Assembly: GCF_902686445.1 (NCBI RefSeq)
Contig: NC_062218.1
Span: forward strand, 131,000,594-131,064,593
Direction of reading: 5' to 3'
Source: Sciurus carolinensis
Lineage: Eukaryota > Chordata > Mammalia > Rodentia > Sciuridae
Length of the DNA: 64,000 nucleotides
In this document: positions 52,916 to 63,340 of the stretch, piece by piece
How the letters are laid out: each line of letters starts with the position of its first letter
Position numbering within the stretch: position 1 is the first letter of the stretch
Translations under genes and position numbers: made by a program
The notes under the pieces: model-generated
Databases searched by the model: none
What the model saw: only the letters and a program-made list of their open reading frames with translations
Told to the model about the DNA's origin: nothing

Positions 52916-53990
52916 TTCAAATTTAACTGGGCATCCTGCATTTTAATTTGCTCAATTTGGCCACACTAGTTGTGTGCCTTCATGGACTTGGTCTTTATTC
53001 TGAGATAGAAGATACTGGAGTGTTGAGGCTGAAGATGAAAGGGATGTGACCAGTTTTAAAGGGGTCCTTTCTGTGGTGTCTAGACTGTATCAGGCAAGGA
53101 CAGGAACTGGGTACCTGTTGGAGGTGAGAGATGGGATAGGTGTATCACCGTGGCAGTTTGGAAGTGCAGAGGAATTTGGATGTGCTTTGAAGACTGAACT
53201 GATCCCATGTGCTAATGGGTTGGTTTTGAGGTGAGAGAGAGAAAAGAAGCTCAAGGAGGGCTCCTTGAGGAGGCTTTGGCCTGAGCAACTGGAAAGATCA
53301 CAGGAAAACCTGTGTGTTTATGTGCATGGTTTGGGGCACATTAATAAGAGATGCCTACTAGATAACCAGAAAGAGACCACCAGGTAAGCAGTTGGGTACA
53401 TGGCTTGGAGTTGGGAAAGACTCCACTCATTGGTTGTCCTCAGACATGTCATCTAAAGCAAAGCAGCTGGCTGAGAGTGCCATGGAGGTGTTGTAGATAG
53501 AGGTATGGCCTTACTCCAAGCATCTTCAAAGGTCTAGAGGCTGAGAGTGGTGTGCTCAGGGTATCATGTTGCTGTTAGGCTAACATGTGAACAGTGAGAT
53601 TGGAATGGTCTCAAGTATAGGAAGCCATGGGGTTGCTAAACTGGGAAGCAACATGGTAGGTATGTGTTAGAAAAGTCCCTCTGGAGCAGGATGGGGCTGA
53701 AAGGGCTGTGAGGGGACTGTGGCACCAGCCGTAGCAAGGAGTGGTAAGACTTAATCCAGGACAGTGACTAGGGGATAGGAACCGGAAGATGTGGGAAGGG
53801 GGGTGGGGATTTGTGTTTGGCACTGGTGGAGCTGGGTGGCAGGATGGATGTGGGGAACAGAAAGACCAATGCCCAGAGCCTTTGGGTGGCTCTCTTTCCT
53901 TCTTTGGTGAGGAAAGAAAAGAGGCCTCTGTATTTGTCTCAGAGGATTGCAGAATGTCCCCACCCCATCCCCCAGCACCCCACAGCCACA
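52916..53990. other. Intergenic stretch without recognised features
   Basis: G-rich on the + strand near 53680-53860, possibly remnants of very old repeats. Overlapping open frames on both strands are not supported as genes. Confidence 0.4.
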
Positions 53991-53999
53991 GTGCTTGTT

Positions 54000-54235
54000 A
54001 GCAAGGAACATTCCTCAGAGAGAACATATGTGCTGTTATTTTTAGGTGATTAGCCGCACTTCGTGGAGCGTTTGTTTGCCAGTCGTGGGTAAACAAAAGC
54101 CATTTGTCAAAATGAGATGTTCCAGCCTGGTCCTCTTCGGCAGGCCAGTTGCTGCGCTGTGAATTTCTGTTGCATCAGCAGCCAGGCTAATTAGCTCCAC
54201 AGCTCCTGAATAATAATGGTCGCGTTTACTCAGAG
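54000..54235. promoter_or_regulatory. Candidate conserved regulatory block (forkhead/homeodomain motifs)
   Basis: Repeat-free, with a local rise in CpG. Two forkhead-type motifs face each other (TTTGTTTGCC at 54071-54080, GGGTAAACAAAA at 54087-54098), and a perfect palindrome GCTAATTAGC lies at 54186-54195. Function inferred from motif content only. Confidence 0.35.
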
Positions 54236-54400
54236 ATTTCTGCATGCCAGGAGTCATACAAATGCCATCTCCCTGAAGCCACACAAGAAGTCACAAGTGT
54301 GTCTTCTTGGTCCTGCTTTGGAGTTGGGGAAACGGAAGCTCAGGGAGGTGAAGTGACTTTCTCAAGGCCTCGCAGCTAGAATGCTGAGGCTCTGGAATCC
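54225..54400 (-). repeat. MIR
   Basis: 'ggggaaacggaagctcagggaggtgaagtgactttctcaaggcctcgcagctag' is a clear reverse-complement MIR core. Confidence 0.8.
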
Positions 54401-54950
54401 TCAGATCTGAATGGCCCAAAGTTGGGGATGGGTGAGGAGGCTTCTCTCTTCTTCCAGAATATGTTCCTTCCCCCATCCTATGAACAGAAACTCCGCAATG
54501 TTGAGCTGCTTAGGTGGTAAGTGGACTGTCATTCTTAATTTGGAGCTCAAATCTGACTGCTGTGGATTCTATCCAAGGGATTCCCCAGTCCTTCCCCAAA
54601 GTCACTCAGAGAACTAGGGGAAGGGGAAACTCAAAGCATTATCATGGCCTCTGCTAAGGGGGCCAGGTGATAAACAGAGTTCTGGCATAGGTCTAGATCA
54701 CAGTGGGTCTACTGGACCCCAAGGTCCCACCGAGTGATCTCTAAATAAACAATATACAATTGGCCCTGCATATTTGTGAATGCTACATGCATGGATTCTA
54801 CAATCATAGATTGAAAATACTCAGAAAAAATTTTTGTTTGTACTCAACACACACTCTTTTTCTGATCATAATTCCCTAAGCAATGTAGTATAACAACTAT
54901 TTGCATAGCATTTGCCTGGTATTAGGTATTATAAATAATCGAGAGGTGAT
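54401..54950. other. Intergenic stretch without recognised features
   Basis: No gene or named repeat. Confidence 0.4.
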
Positions 54951-54967
54951 TTAAAGTGTATGGGAGG

Positions 54968-55095
54968 GGACTGGGGTTGTGGCTCAGTGTTTGCCTCACA
55001 CATGTGAGGCTCTGGGTTCCATCCTCAGCACCACAAAGAATAAATAAATAAGATAAAGGTATCGATTCCATCTACAACTAAAAAATTATAAAAAA
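54968..55095 (+). repeat. Young ID SINE with exact 15-bp target duplication
   Basis: 'ggactggggttgtggctcagtg' (A-box), 'ctctgggttccatcctcagcacc' (B-box) and 'gaataaataaataagataaaggtatcgattccatctacaact' plus an A tail. Exact AAAGTGTATGGGAGG flanks at 54953-54967 and 55096-55110. Confidence 0.96.
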
Positions 55096-55384
55096 AAAGT
55101 GTATGGGAGGATATATGTGTGGGCTATATGAAAATACCATGCCATTTAATATAAATGCTAAGCATTCTCAGGTTTTGGTATCCATGGGGGTGTCCTGGAA
55201 CAATTCTCCCTTTCCTGAGGATACTGAGGAACGACTGTATTTGTTAAAGTAGCCTGAGTGGACTAAAACAGATGGCTTCTCTTTTTCAGGGCTCCTTTAA
55301 TGGGAATCCCTACTGCTGTGAGTCCAGTTCTATAATGGCATCTCCTGCTACACAGTGGCCCAGAGAGAAAAGGCAACAGTGAAC

Positions 55385-56234
55385 ATCTTTGTTTTTTAAA
55401 ATTTGTTCTAATTAGTTATAGATGACAGTAGAATGCATTTTGACACATCATACATAAATAGAGTATTACTCCTCATTCATCTGGTTGTACATGATGTAGA
55501 ATTACACTGGTCATGTAATCATATATGCACATAGGGAAATAATGTTCAATTCATTCTACTATAGTTCCTACCCCCATACTTCCTTCTCTCCCTTCACTCC
55601 CTGCTGTCTAATCCCAAGTACTGCTATTCTTCCCAAGCCCCACCCCCTTTTCATGGATTAGCATCTGTGTATCAGAGAAAACATTTGTTTTTTGGTTCTT
55701 TAGGATTGGCTTATTTTGCTTAGCTTGATATTCTCTAGCTCCATCCATTTACTCATAAATGCCATAATTTCATTCTTCTTTAAGGTTGAGTAATATTCCA
55801 TTGTGCATACATAACACATTTTCTTTATCCATTCATCTTTGAAGGATACCTATGTTGGTTCAGTAGTTTAGCTGTTGTGAATTGAGCTGCTATAAACTTT
55901 GATGCAGCTGTATCACTGTGGTATGCTGATTTTAAGTCCTTTGGATATAAACCAAGAGAGTGGGACAACTGGGTCAAATGGTGGTTCCATTCCAAGTTTT
56001 CTGAGAAGTCTCTATACTGCTTTCCAGAGTGGTTATACCAATTTGTAGTCCCACCAGCAATGTATGAATGTACTTTTTTCCCCACGTCCTTGCCAACATT
56101 TATTGTTGTTTGTATTCTTGATAATTGCCATTCTGACTAGAGTGAGATGAAATCTCAGTGATTAGCATTTCTCTAATTGCTAGAAATGTTGACCTTTTTT
56201 CATATATTTGTTGATCAGTTGTATTTCTTCTTCC
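55385..56234 (-). mobile_element. 5'-truncated L1 (850 bp) with exact 11-bp target duplication
   Basis: From the reverse-complement L1 3' end ('aaaatttgttctaattagttatagatgacagtagaatgc') to 'catatatttgttgatcagttg'. Exact CAACAGTGAAC at 55374-55384 and 56235-56245. Confidence 0.95.
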
Positions 56235-56249
56235 CAACAGTGAACTAAT

Positions 56250-56715
56250 TGTTCATTACTGACAGCCTTGGGTAGCAGCAAGTTGTTTGGGTCCTGTGTG
56301 CCACATAGGCCTCTACAGGACAGGGGGTGAGGTCCTGGCCTTTCATAGTACATCTCCTTTGTTGTGCCATTTCTTGAACCTTTTTATTTCTTCTGCTGTC
56401 ATTTGTCATTGGCACCTCTCACTTTGTGTTGGCCACTGCTTTTGCAAGCTTCTAGGAGCCATCTCTATAGTGAGTTTGTACCATCTCCCAGGGGCACTTA
56501 TGAGAGTTTTCAATCCTGTACCTGGAAAGTATTCCAAAGTTGATAAATACTCCTTTATTCAACCTAGATCTTAGCCTTCTTCCATCCAAGCCCATGTTCC
56601 TGCTGGTTGCATTGACCAGGTCCTGCAACTTCTTTGGAATCCAGCTCCCATCTTTGTTTATCAGGCTCAATATGTCCATAGATGATTTATGATGTGACTT
56701 AACTCTAATCATTAG
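56250..56715 (-). repeat. Unidentified repeat, copy 1
   Basis: The part at about 56490-56665 shares a ~170-190-bp unit with 58131-58321 ('aagttgataaatact/attt', 'ccatgttcctgctgg', 'ttgaccaggtcctgca'). Read on the minus strand it contains AATAAA. It matches no family I recognise. A minus-strand open frame (56452-56712) covers it. Confidence 0.55.
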
Positions 56716-56716
56716 T

Positions 56717-57134
56717 GTAGTCTGTTTTCTGTTGTTATAACAGAATCCCTGAGACTGGATATCTTATAAGAAATCAGGTTTATTTTGGCTCATGGTTCTA
56801 GATGCTGGGAAGTCCAAGAGCATGACACCAGCATCTGATTGGCTTCTGGTGAGTACCTCGTGCTGCTTAAAGTCCTAGGGGGAAGCAGAGGGGCAAGATC
56901 ACCTATAGAAGACAGGGGAGGGGTCAGGCTTGCTTTATAACAATGTGCTCTCTCAGTAACAAGTGTAGTCCCATAAGAGGGAGAATTCACTGCCATAAGA
57001 TGGTTAATCCAATCATGAAGGTGGTCCTTCCTTGACTCAAACACCCTACATTAGGCCCCATCTCCCATACTACCATATTAGGAATGAAATTTCAATGGGT
57101 TTTGGACAAGTCAAACCATATTCAAACCATAGTA
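56717..57134 (-). mobile_element. MaLR-type LTR, antisense
   Basis: 'tagtctgttttctgttgttataacagaatccctgagactgg', 'ggttctagatgctgggaagtccaag' and 'aaaccatattcaaaccatag' are the reverse complement of the TGCTATGGTTTGAA... LTR type. Confidence 0.75.
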
Positions 57135-58080
57135 TTAGCCTAATGGTCAGGAGGAGAAATGGGACAGGTGCTGAGTGGGAGGTGTGCTGTCTTGTAGAGA
57201 GGTCTCTGCCTAGTTGTCAAGTGGGGAAGGTGGGCCTCTTCTGCAGGCTCACAGCATTCAGAGGAATCTGGACAGTCAATATTTTGACAGTTTCAACCCA
57301 TCCCATGCACAGGGTTTCATTCTTTTCTAATCAGATCCCTGACCTTGCCATGGCAGTCCTGTCTTATTTGGAGTCGAACTTGTTTTGGTGCCTGGATCTA
57401 GTTTCCACTTTCTTTGCCTTCCGGCTGCGTGCCATGAAAGCCCCTGTAAGTGTCAATTGAAGGGCCTTCTGCATTCCCAGATAGTCTTTCATGACTGATT
57501 AATCATGCTCACTTTTTGTAATAGCCACCCAATATAATTGTTCTTATAGTTACTCTTTCCCCATATTTCTCAAGTGTATCACACCAGTGAACAAATTCTC
57601 TTTTGCATGGCCATGGGCTATCCCAGGAGCTATCTGTGAAGGGCTTCTTATTGCCAACTGAGCAGCAGTTCAGCTCTGGACTTTCATCCCAGTATCTTCT
57701 TTCCTGACACACTTTAAGTACCACCTGTAACATGTTGGAACCGTGAGAAGATGACTCTGTGATAGAGGTAGCATGCAGGATATTAATTAAGAGTTAGTCT
57801 TAGGATCAACAGTTGTGTAGGGAAAGGACACTAGCAGAATTGGATGGAGAGGACAGTCCAATTGTGACATACTATGGCATTCTTGGCTGACCACATGGGG
57901 AGTTTTGAAGGTGGAATGGCCCTTTAGAGTTGTGCTGAGTTGGGGCCAAAGGGCCTGGCCTTTGTACTCCAATGTTCGTTGGATGCTGGATGTTGACAGA
58001 CCTCTTCTGCTGAGGCATCCCTGAAGGTATTGATAGCTGAGGGCTGTCTGATGGTGGCACATCCTAGAGCTGGAGTAACA
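57135..58080. other. Intergenic stretch, unidentified
   Basis: No named repeat. The longest + strand open frame of the intergenic region (57032-57460) starts inside the LTR and is not taken as real. Minus-strand frames at 57509-57733 and 57787-58130 read peptide-like but match no family I know. Confidence 0.35.
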
Positions 58081-58094
58081 GGGCCTTTATTCTT

Positions 58095-58420
58095 TTGTTT
58101 TCTATTTTTAGTACCAGAGATTGAACCCATGGTCAGTCATCAGGAGCACCTTCTCCTGGAGTACCTGGGAAAGTGTTAAATCCTTCATCCTGGAGAATAT
58201 TCCCAAGTTGATAAATATTTCTTTACCCAACCTTAGGTCCTGGCCATCTCCCATCCAGTTCCATGTTCCTGCTGGACGTGTTGACCAGGTCCTGCAGCTC
58301 CTTTGGAGTGAAGTCCCCATCTTATTTTGAGACAGAGTATCACTAAGTTGCTGAGGCTAACCTTGAACTTCCCCCTGCCTCAGCCCCCAAGTTGCTAGGA
58401 TTACCACCATGTCCAGCTGA
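58095..58420 (-). repeat. B1-dID SINE carrying a ~190-bp foreign insert
   Basis: The SINE tail end ('gtaccagagattgaaccca', 58111-58129) and the B1 half ('ttttgagacagagtatcactaagttgctgaggc', from 58324) are separated by sequence related to 56490-56665. The middle of the ID half is missing. The whole composite lies between exact 12-bp repeats GCCTTTATTCTT at 58083-58094 and 58421-58432. Confidence 0.8.
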
Positions 58421-58432
58421 GCCTTTATTCTT

Positions 58433-60065
58433 GAATGGAGACTTGGGGATGTATCCCAGTATTCACTCCACTACGTATGGATTCACTTACCTATAAAATA
58501 AGAATAAAAATGTCCTTTGATAGTGCTTGACTAATTGATAAGGACTCTATAAATAATTATTATGTAACTTATAGGTATTTGAAGATATTTATAAGCAATA
58601 AAACTATAACTCAAAATAATCTAAAGAATGAAAATAATTTACTGGTTTATGTGATTAGGGAGATAACTTCAGGAATGGATGGATGCAGGAATTCAGGATG
58701 GGGGCCCCTCTCCCCCCCATCTCCCTCTCCCTCTTTCCCTCCCTCCCTCTACATATTCACCTGTCTCTCCATCTTTAAGTTTTCTGGATTGGCCTCACTT
58801 CAGACACAGTCTCTCCTTGTGAAACTAAGATGGCCTCCAAAAGCTCCAGGCCCACATCTTGCCAGGTCAGCAACATGGGCAGAAAGAGCTGGTGAAGAAA
58901 ACCCCAATGATTAATAGCACTAGGATAAATCCCAGGGCAAGACACTCATTGTGCCAGGTTTGGGTCTTGTGCCTATCCCTAGACCTGGGGGAATGAGGTC
59001 AGCCCCTCTTAATGGGAAATTAGAAGAAAGAGTTTTCCTAAAGAGAAACTGAGGTGCTATAAAATCAAGGAGAGAAGGTGCTAATGAAAAAAGACATCAC
59101 TACCTTTCCTCCCTGGGAGAGGATGAAAGGGCATAAGACTGGACTTGCCTGTGTGGGCCATGTGCTAATTCAAAATGTGACTCACATGTCTACATGTAAG
59201 GTATATCTGTGTTGCTGCCTGGAGATACCGCATAGCTTGCTATGTTTTTTGGGGTTCATAAGGATGGACTCAGCATCAAAGGAATTCCAGTTTCTCAGGG
59301 AAATGGAAGAAAATATTTGGGGGTCAAACAGATTTGGATGAAATTTTGTATGACCTTGGGGTTAATCGTTTATTGTCACTGAGCCCCATCAGCAATCTTA
59401 TCTGGAGAGAGGATCAGATTCTCACTGTGATAATGAAGCAAAGATGTGTATAAATTATCTGGCACAAGGCCTGGTGCACTGTTTGTTCTCCCCGTATTCA
59501 ATACACAAGTATTTTAAGTTGTACTTCTTGGCAAAAGAGATCATCTAGTTGGGAGGTGCTGGTTTCCCTGGAAACAGGTTTCTCTGCACAAAAGGTCAGG
59601 GACCCTTAAGGATGGTGCTTGCCTCTCTGACTTTGCTCCCAGGGCAACCCCTCCCATCCCATCCCAGGGTTTTCAACTGTCTTAAAACCCTTTTCCTCCT
59701 TTGGCTTAAGTTATTGATTCTTTGAAGGCCCACCAGATATACACCATTTTTTGGTACATGAATTTGGAACACTCAGATTCTCAAATGACCTCTTGGCCAC
59801 AGATCCTTTGCTCAGTCTTCCCCAGGGAGTGAATTGTTGTCTTTGGCCCTGGCACTGAGTCCATGTGGATTGGGAGCCACTCTGACTTCAATTTGTCTCT
59901 AAATTATTCCCTAGCCAGTCTTACTTCCATTCAGTAGATAATTATTAACATCTACTTTTGCCAGCTGGGTTTGGCCTCTCCCCAGTGAGGGAACAGGGTG
60001 GCTGAGAACCAGGCCACATTGTGTTCCATGGGACAAGGCAGCAGGGAACTGGATGATTGAGGGGA
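58433..60065. other. Intergenic stretch, mostly unrecognised
   Basis: Contains a C/T-rich simple tract at 58706-58750 and no supported gene. The open frames at 58579-58914 and 59078-59341 lack recognisable domains. Confidence 0.4.
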
Positions 60066-60067
60066 AG

Positions 60068-60398
60068 TGCTATGGTTTGGATGTGGTTTGTCTCCAAGGG
60101 TTCATGTGCGGGAGACTTGGTTCACAGTGTAGTGCTGTTGAGAGGTAGTGGAACCTTTAAGAGGTGGGGTCCACTGCCCCTCATCTTGCTCTGATCTCCT
60201 GTCTCTCCTCTTGTGTTCTGCTGTTGTGATGTCATCTACCAAAATGCAACCCAGCCAAGAAGGGGCTCACCAAAGGCCAAATCAATGGGACTGCCCAATC
60301 TTGGACTTCTAGCCTTTAAATTATTAACTAAACAAAAATATTTATAAAGCACCCAGCTTCAGGTATTTCATTAAAGCAATAGAAAATGACCTAACACA
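60068..60398 (+). mobile_element. MaLR-type solo LTR
   Basis: 331 bp from TGCTATGGTTTGGATG to TGACCTAACACA, with 'gtggaacctttaagaggtgggg', 'cagccaagaaggggctcacc', 'tcttggacttctagcc' and 'ggtatttcattaaagcaatag'. Confidence 0.85.
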
Positions 60399-60689
60399 GG
60401 AGCCAGGCCAGTTTGAGCCAGAGGCTGCTCCAACTCTCAGGCATATTCTCTTTGACCTGCCAATGTTTAAAAACATTTATGTACATTATCTTCACTCTAT
60501 TATTCTATTACTCTACCATGAGATTAATTGCAAGGTGGGCCTCTATTTTATGTAACACTAAGTGAAATAAACAACAAAAAGCCCCCCAAAAACTGACAAA
60601 CTCTAACATACACAATTATAAGCTAGCCCCCATTTTCAGTGATGTTAATACATAAAAATGTGCTTTTTAATGTGGTGAAATGCAGTAAT

Positions 60690-61345
60690 TACAATATTTA
60701 AAAATTGAGGAAAATAGTATGGAGGGTCCTCAAAAAATTACTGCATAATGGAGCAATTCCACTTCTGAGTATACACCCAGTTTTAAAGAAATTGAAAACA
60801 GAAGCTTTAAGACATTTATAAACCAATGTTCATAGCAGCATTATTCACTGTAGTTAAAACGTGGAAACAATTCAGGTGTCCATTGACAGATAAATAGGTA
60901 CTCAAAATCTAGTATACATACAGTGGAATATTATTCATCTCTAAAAAAGAAGATGCTACAACATGAATGAAACTTGAGGTCATTATTCTCAATTGAAATG
61001 AACCAGTCATACATACATGCATACATAAAGAAAGAAAGAAGGAAAGAAAGAAAAGAAGACCCATTGTATGATTCCACTGTATGAGATAGTAGCATGGTCA
61101 TAATCATAGAGATAAAGTAGAATGGCAGTTGTCAGGGGCTGGGAGGAGAGGCAGTGGAGAGTTAATGTTTAATGGTCACAGAGTTTCAGATTTGCAAGAC
61201 GAAAAGAGCTGTGGTGCTGGATGGTGGATGGTTGTACAATAATATGAATGTACCTACTGCCACTGTACAACTAAACATGATTCCGAGGGTACATTTTATA
61301 TGATGTGTATTTCACTGTAATAAAAAAATTACAATGGAAAAAACA
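60690..61345 (+). repeat. Old L1 3' end
   Basis: 'atagcagcattattcactgtag', 'gtggaatattattcatctc', 'catgaatgaaacttgaggtc', 'gtatgattccactgtatgag' and 'ggttgtacaataatatgaatgtacc' in L1 3' order. A (GAAA)n tract at 61027-61057. Confidence 0.9.
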
Positions 61346-61489
61346 CATGTTTCAAAAATCTATTTCACACTAAACTCCTGTCATGTGGTTTCTTCTGAAC
61401 TCCAACAAAACAGGGTCTCTGTCTTTGCACAGTTACAGTCAATTTATGAGGAATGGGCTTCCCTCGTCTGTTATTAAAATTTTTAAATC

Positions 61490-61760
61490 TGTTTATTTTA
61501 AATAAATAATACACTTTTAGGGTTCAACAATAAAAACAATAAAAAACAGTATAGAAACTAACTCCCACACCTGTTGCTATCCACTCTATTCCCAACCCCC
61601 TACCACAAATAAACCCTTAGTTTCTTGTGTATTTTCCCAGTGTTTTTTAAATGTAGATATAAACAAATATGAATAGCTTTCCCTTCCACTGTTATTTATT
61701 CTGTCTTTGCTTTGATAACTTAACAATGTGTCTAGCAGATATTTCTAAAGCTGCCAACAA
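61490..61760 (-). repeat. Old L1 3' end, antisense
   Basis: 'gggttcaacaataaaaacaataaaaaac', 'gttgctatccactctattcccaacccc' and 'gtagatataaacaaatatg' match the antisense 3' end of an old L1. Confidence 0.6.
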
Positions 61761-63190
61761 AAGCTGGCCCTTTGAAGCCTCTGCCAGCCGAAGCTTTCTT
61801 TTTCTTCTTTGCTCACAGGTGGGCTCCAGGGGTCATGAATGTTCGGCCTCTCAGTGAATGCCAGGACCTATGGTTAGGACAAGTAGGTCGAAGGTGAGGG
61901 GGTGGGATGAATAGAAGGAATATTTCCAGGTTTCTCTTTGCTGTCAGAATGTGTGTGGGTGCTTCAGCCTGCTCTAAAGGATCTTGGATGAATGGATGGA
62001 GATGAAGAGATGAACAAGGTCCACAGAATTCATCGTTTTTAGGAAAGAGAATGAAATGAAACAAAATGGACAATTAAAAGACTAGAGTGGAGGGTATAAT
62101 GTTAGGTAAGTAAATAGACTATTTTGAACTTCTGATGTCTCATTTCCAAATCAGAAATATTTTAGTCCCTACCCTTTAGGTTTATTGCACAAATTAAGAG
62201 TAATAGCACGATGCCTGGTATACAGTAAGCACTCAATACATACAGATGGCTCCTGACTTAATGATAGTTCAAATGAACACATTTTTATTTTATGCTAATG
62301 CAAAGGCAATACCCATTTAATGGGAACTACAGTTTGAATTTTGATCTTTGCCTGGGCTAGCAGTGTGCAGTATGATACTTTCTGATGTTGCTGAGTGGCG
62401 GCTGCAAGCCACAGCTCCTGATCAGCCACTTGATTATGAGGGCAAATAATCAGTGCCCTAAGTGTAAAGTGTTGCCAAACTATGATATTAGGGAGATGAG
62501 GTGTATTAAATGCATTTTAAACTTATATGTTCAACTTCTGGTGGATTTATCAGGACACAACCCCACCAAAGTTGAAGAAAATCTGAATTATCTCTGAAGG
62601 GGTATAATGGAAAGGCTAAGACTTCTGCAGATGACACCAGGTGGGGTTTTGCAGGCAAGTAGGAGTTCACAAGATGGAAAAGTGGGAGTAGTACATTGCC
62701 ACAAAGGAAATTACATGGGATCTACTGACCTATGTCCAGGAATTAACCCTATTTCAGGGAGAATGTAACTGAATCTCATACAGAAGATGTGATCTGCCCA
62801 AGGTCGAGTGTGCAGGAATGCAGAGCTGTGGGCTGCAGCTTGTTATGTCTGACTGAATCCAGAGGTCAATGCTCTCTTTAAAATGTGAGAGTCGTTGCTG
62901 CCAAGACTCATTCATGCTGCAGTTGGAGTTTCTAAGTTTGATAACTGTGGAAAGAAGAGTCTTGCCCTCTGAATGAGGGGAAAAGCTCCGGTAGTGCTCA
63001 AAGTCTCAAACAGGTGACTCTCACCACTGTTCAGCTCTGCTTTCCCATGGGTGAGCTTCTCTTTTGTGTGCTTTACCATGAGGTGGCAACATCACCATTG
63101 ACTGCTCCAGACCTTCATTTGGTCTGCTCAGTCACAGTAGAGGAAAGAGGGACCCTTTTTCTCAGTGGTTTCAGCTTAAGTCCTAGGTAG
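61761..63190. other. Intergenic stretch, mostly unrecognised
   Basis: A short sense MIR tail at about 62160-62245 ('cacgatgcctggtatacagtaagcactcaatac'). No gene found. Confidence 0.4.
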
Positions 63191-63199
63191 ACTGATTGG

Positions 63200-63340
63200 A
63201 TTTGTCACGTGACCATGCCTGAGTTAATCATGGAATGTGGTCTGCTCGATGGTCAGATCACACATGAGCATGCCTGAACCAATCATTTGGGTAAGAGAAT
63301 GTGGTTCTCTCACTGGTCATGTCTGGTCATGTGACCATCC
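63200..63340. repeat. Imperfect ~60-bp tandem units with E-box cores
   Basis: 'gtcacgtgaccatgcctgagttaatcat', 'cacatgagcatgcctgaaccaatcat' and 'gtcatgtgaccatccctgg' are spaced about 60 bp apart. The first holds the palindrome GTCACGTGAC (63204-63213), the third GGTCATGTGACC (63325-63336). Confidence 0.5.

Noticed and set aside
57032..57460. 142-codon plus-strand open frame
   Set aside because: It starts inside an antisense LTR and has no domain or splice context.
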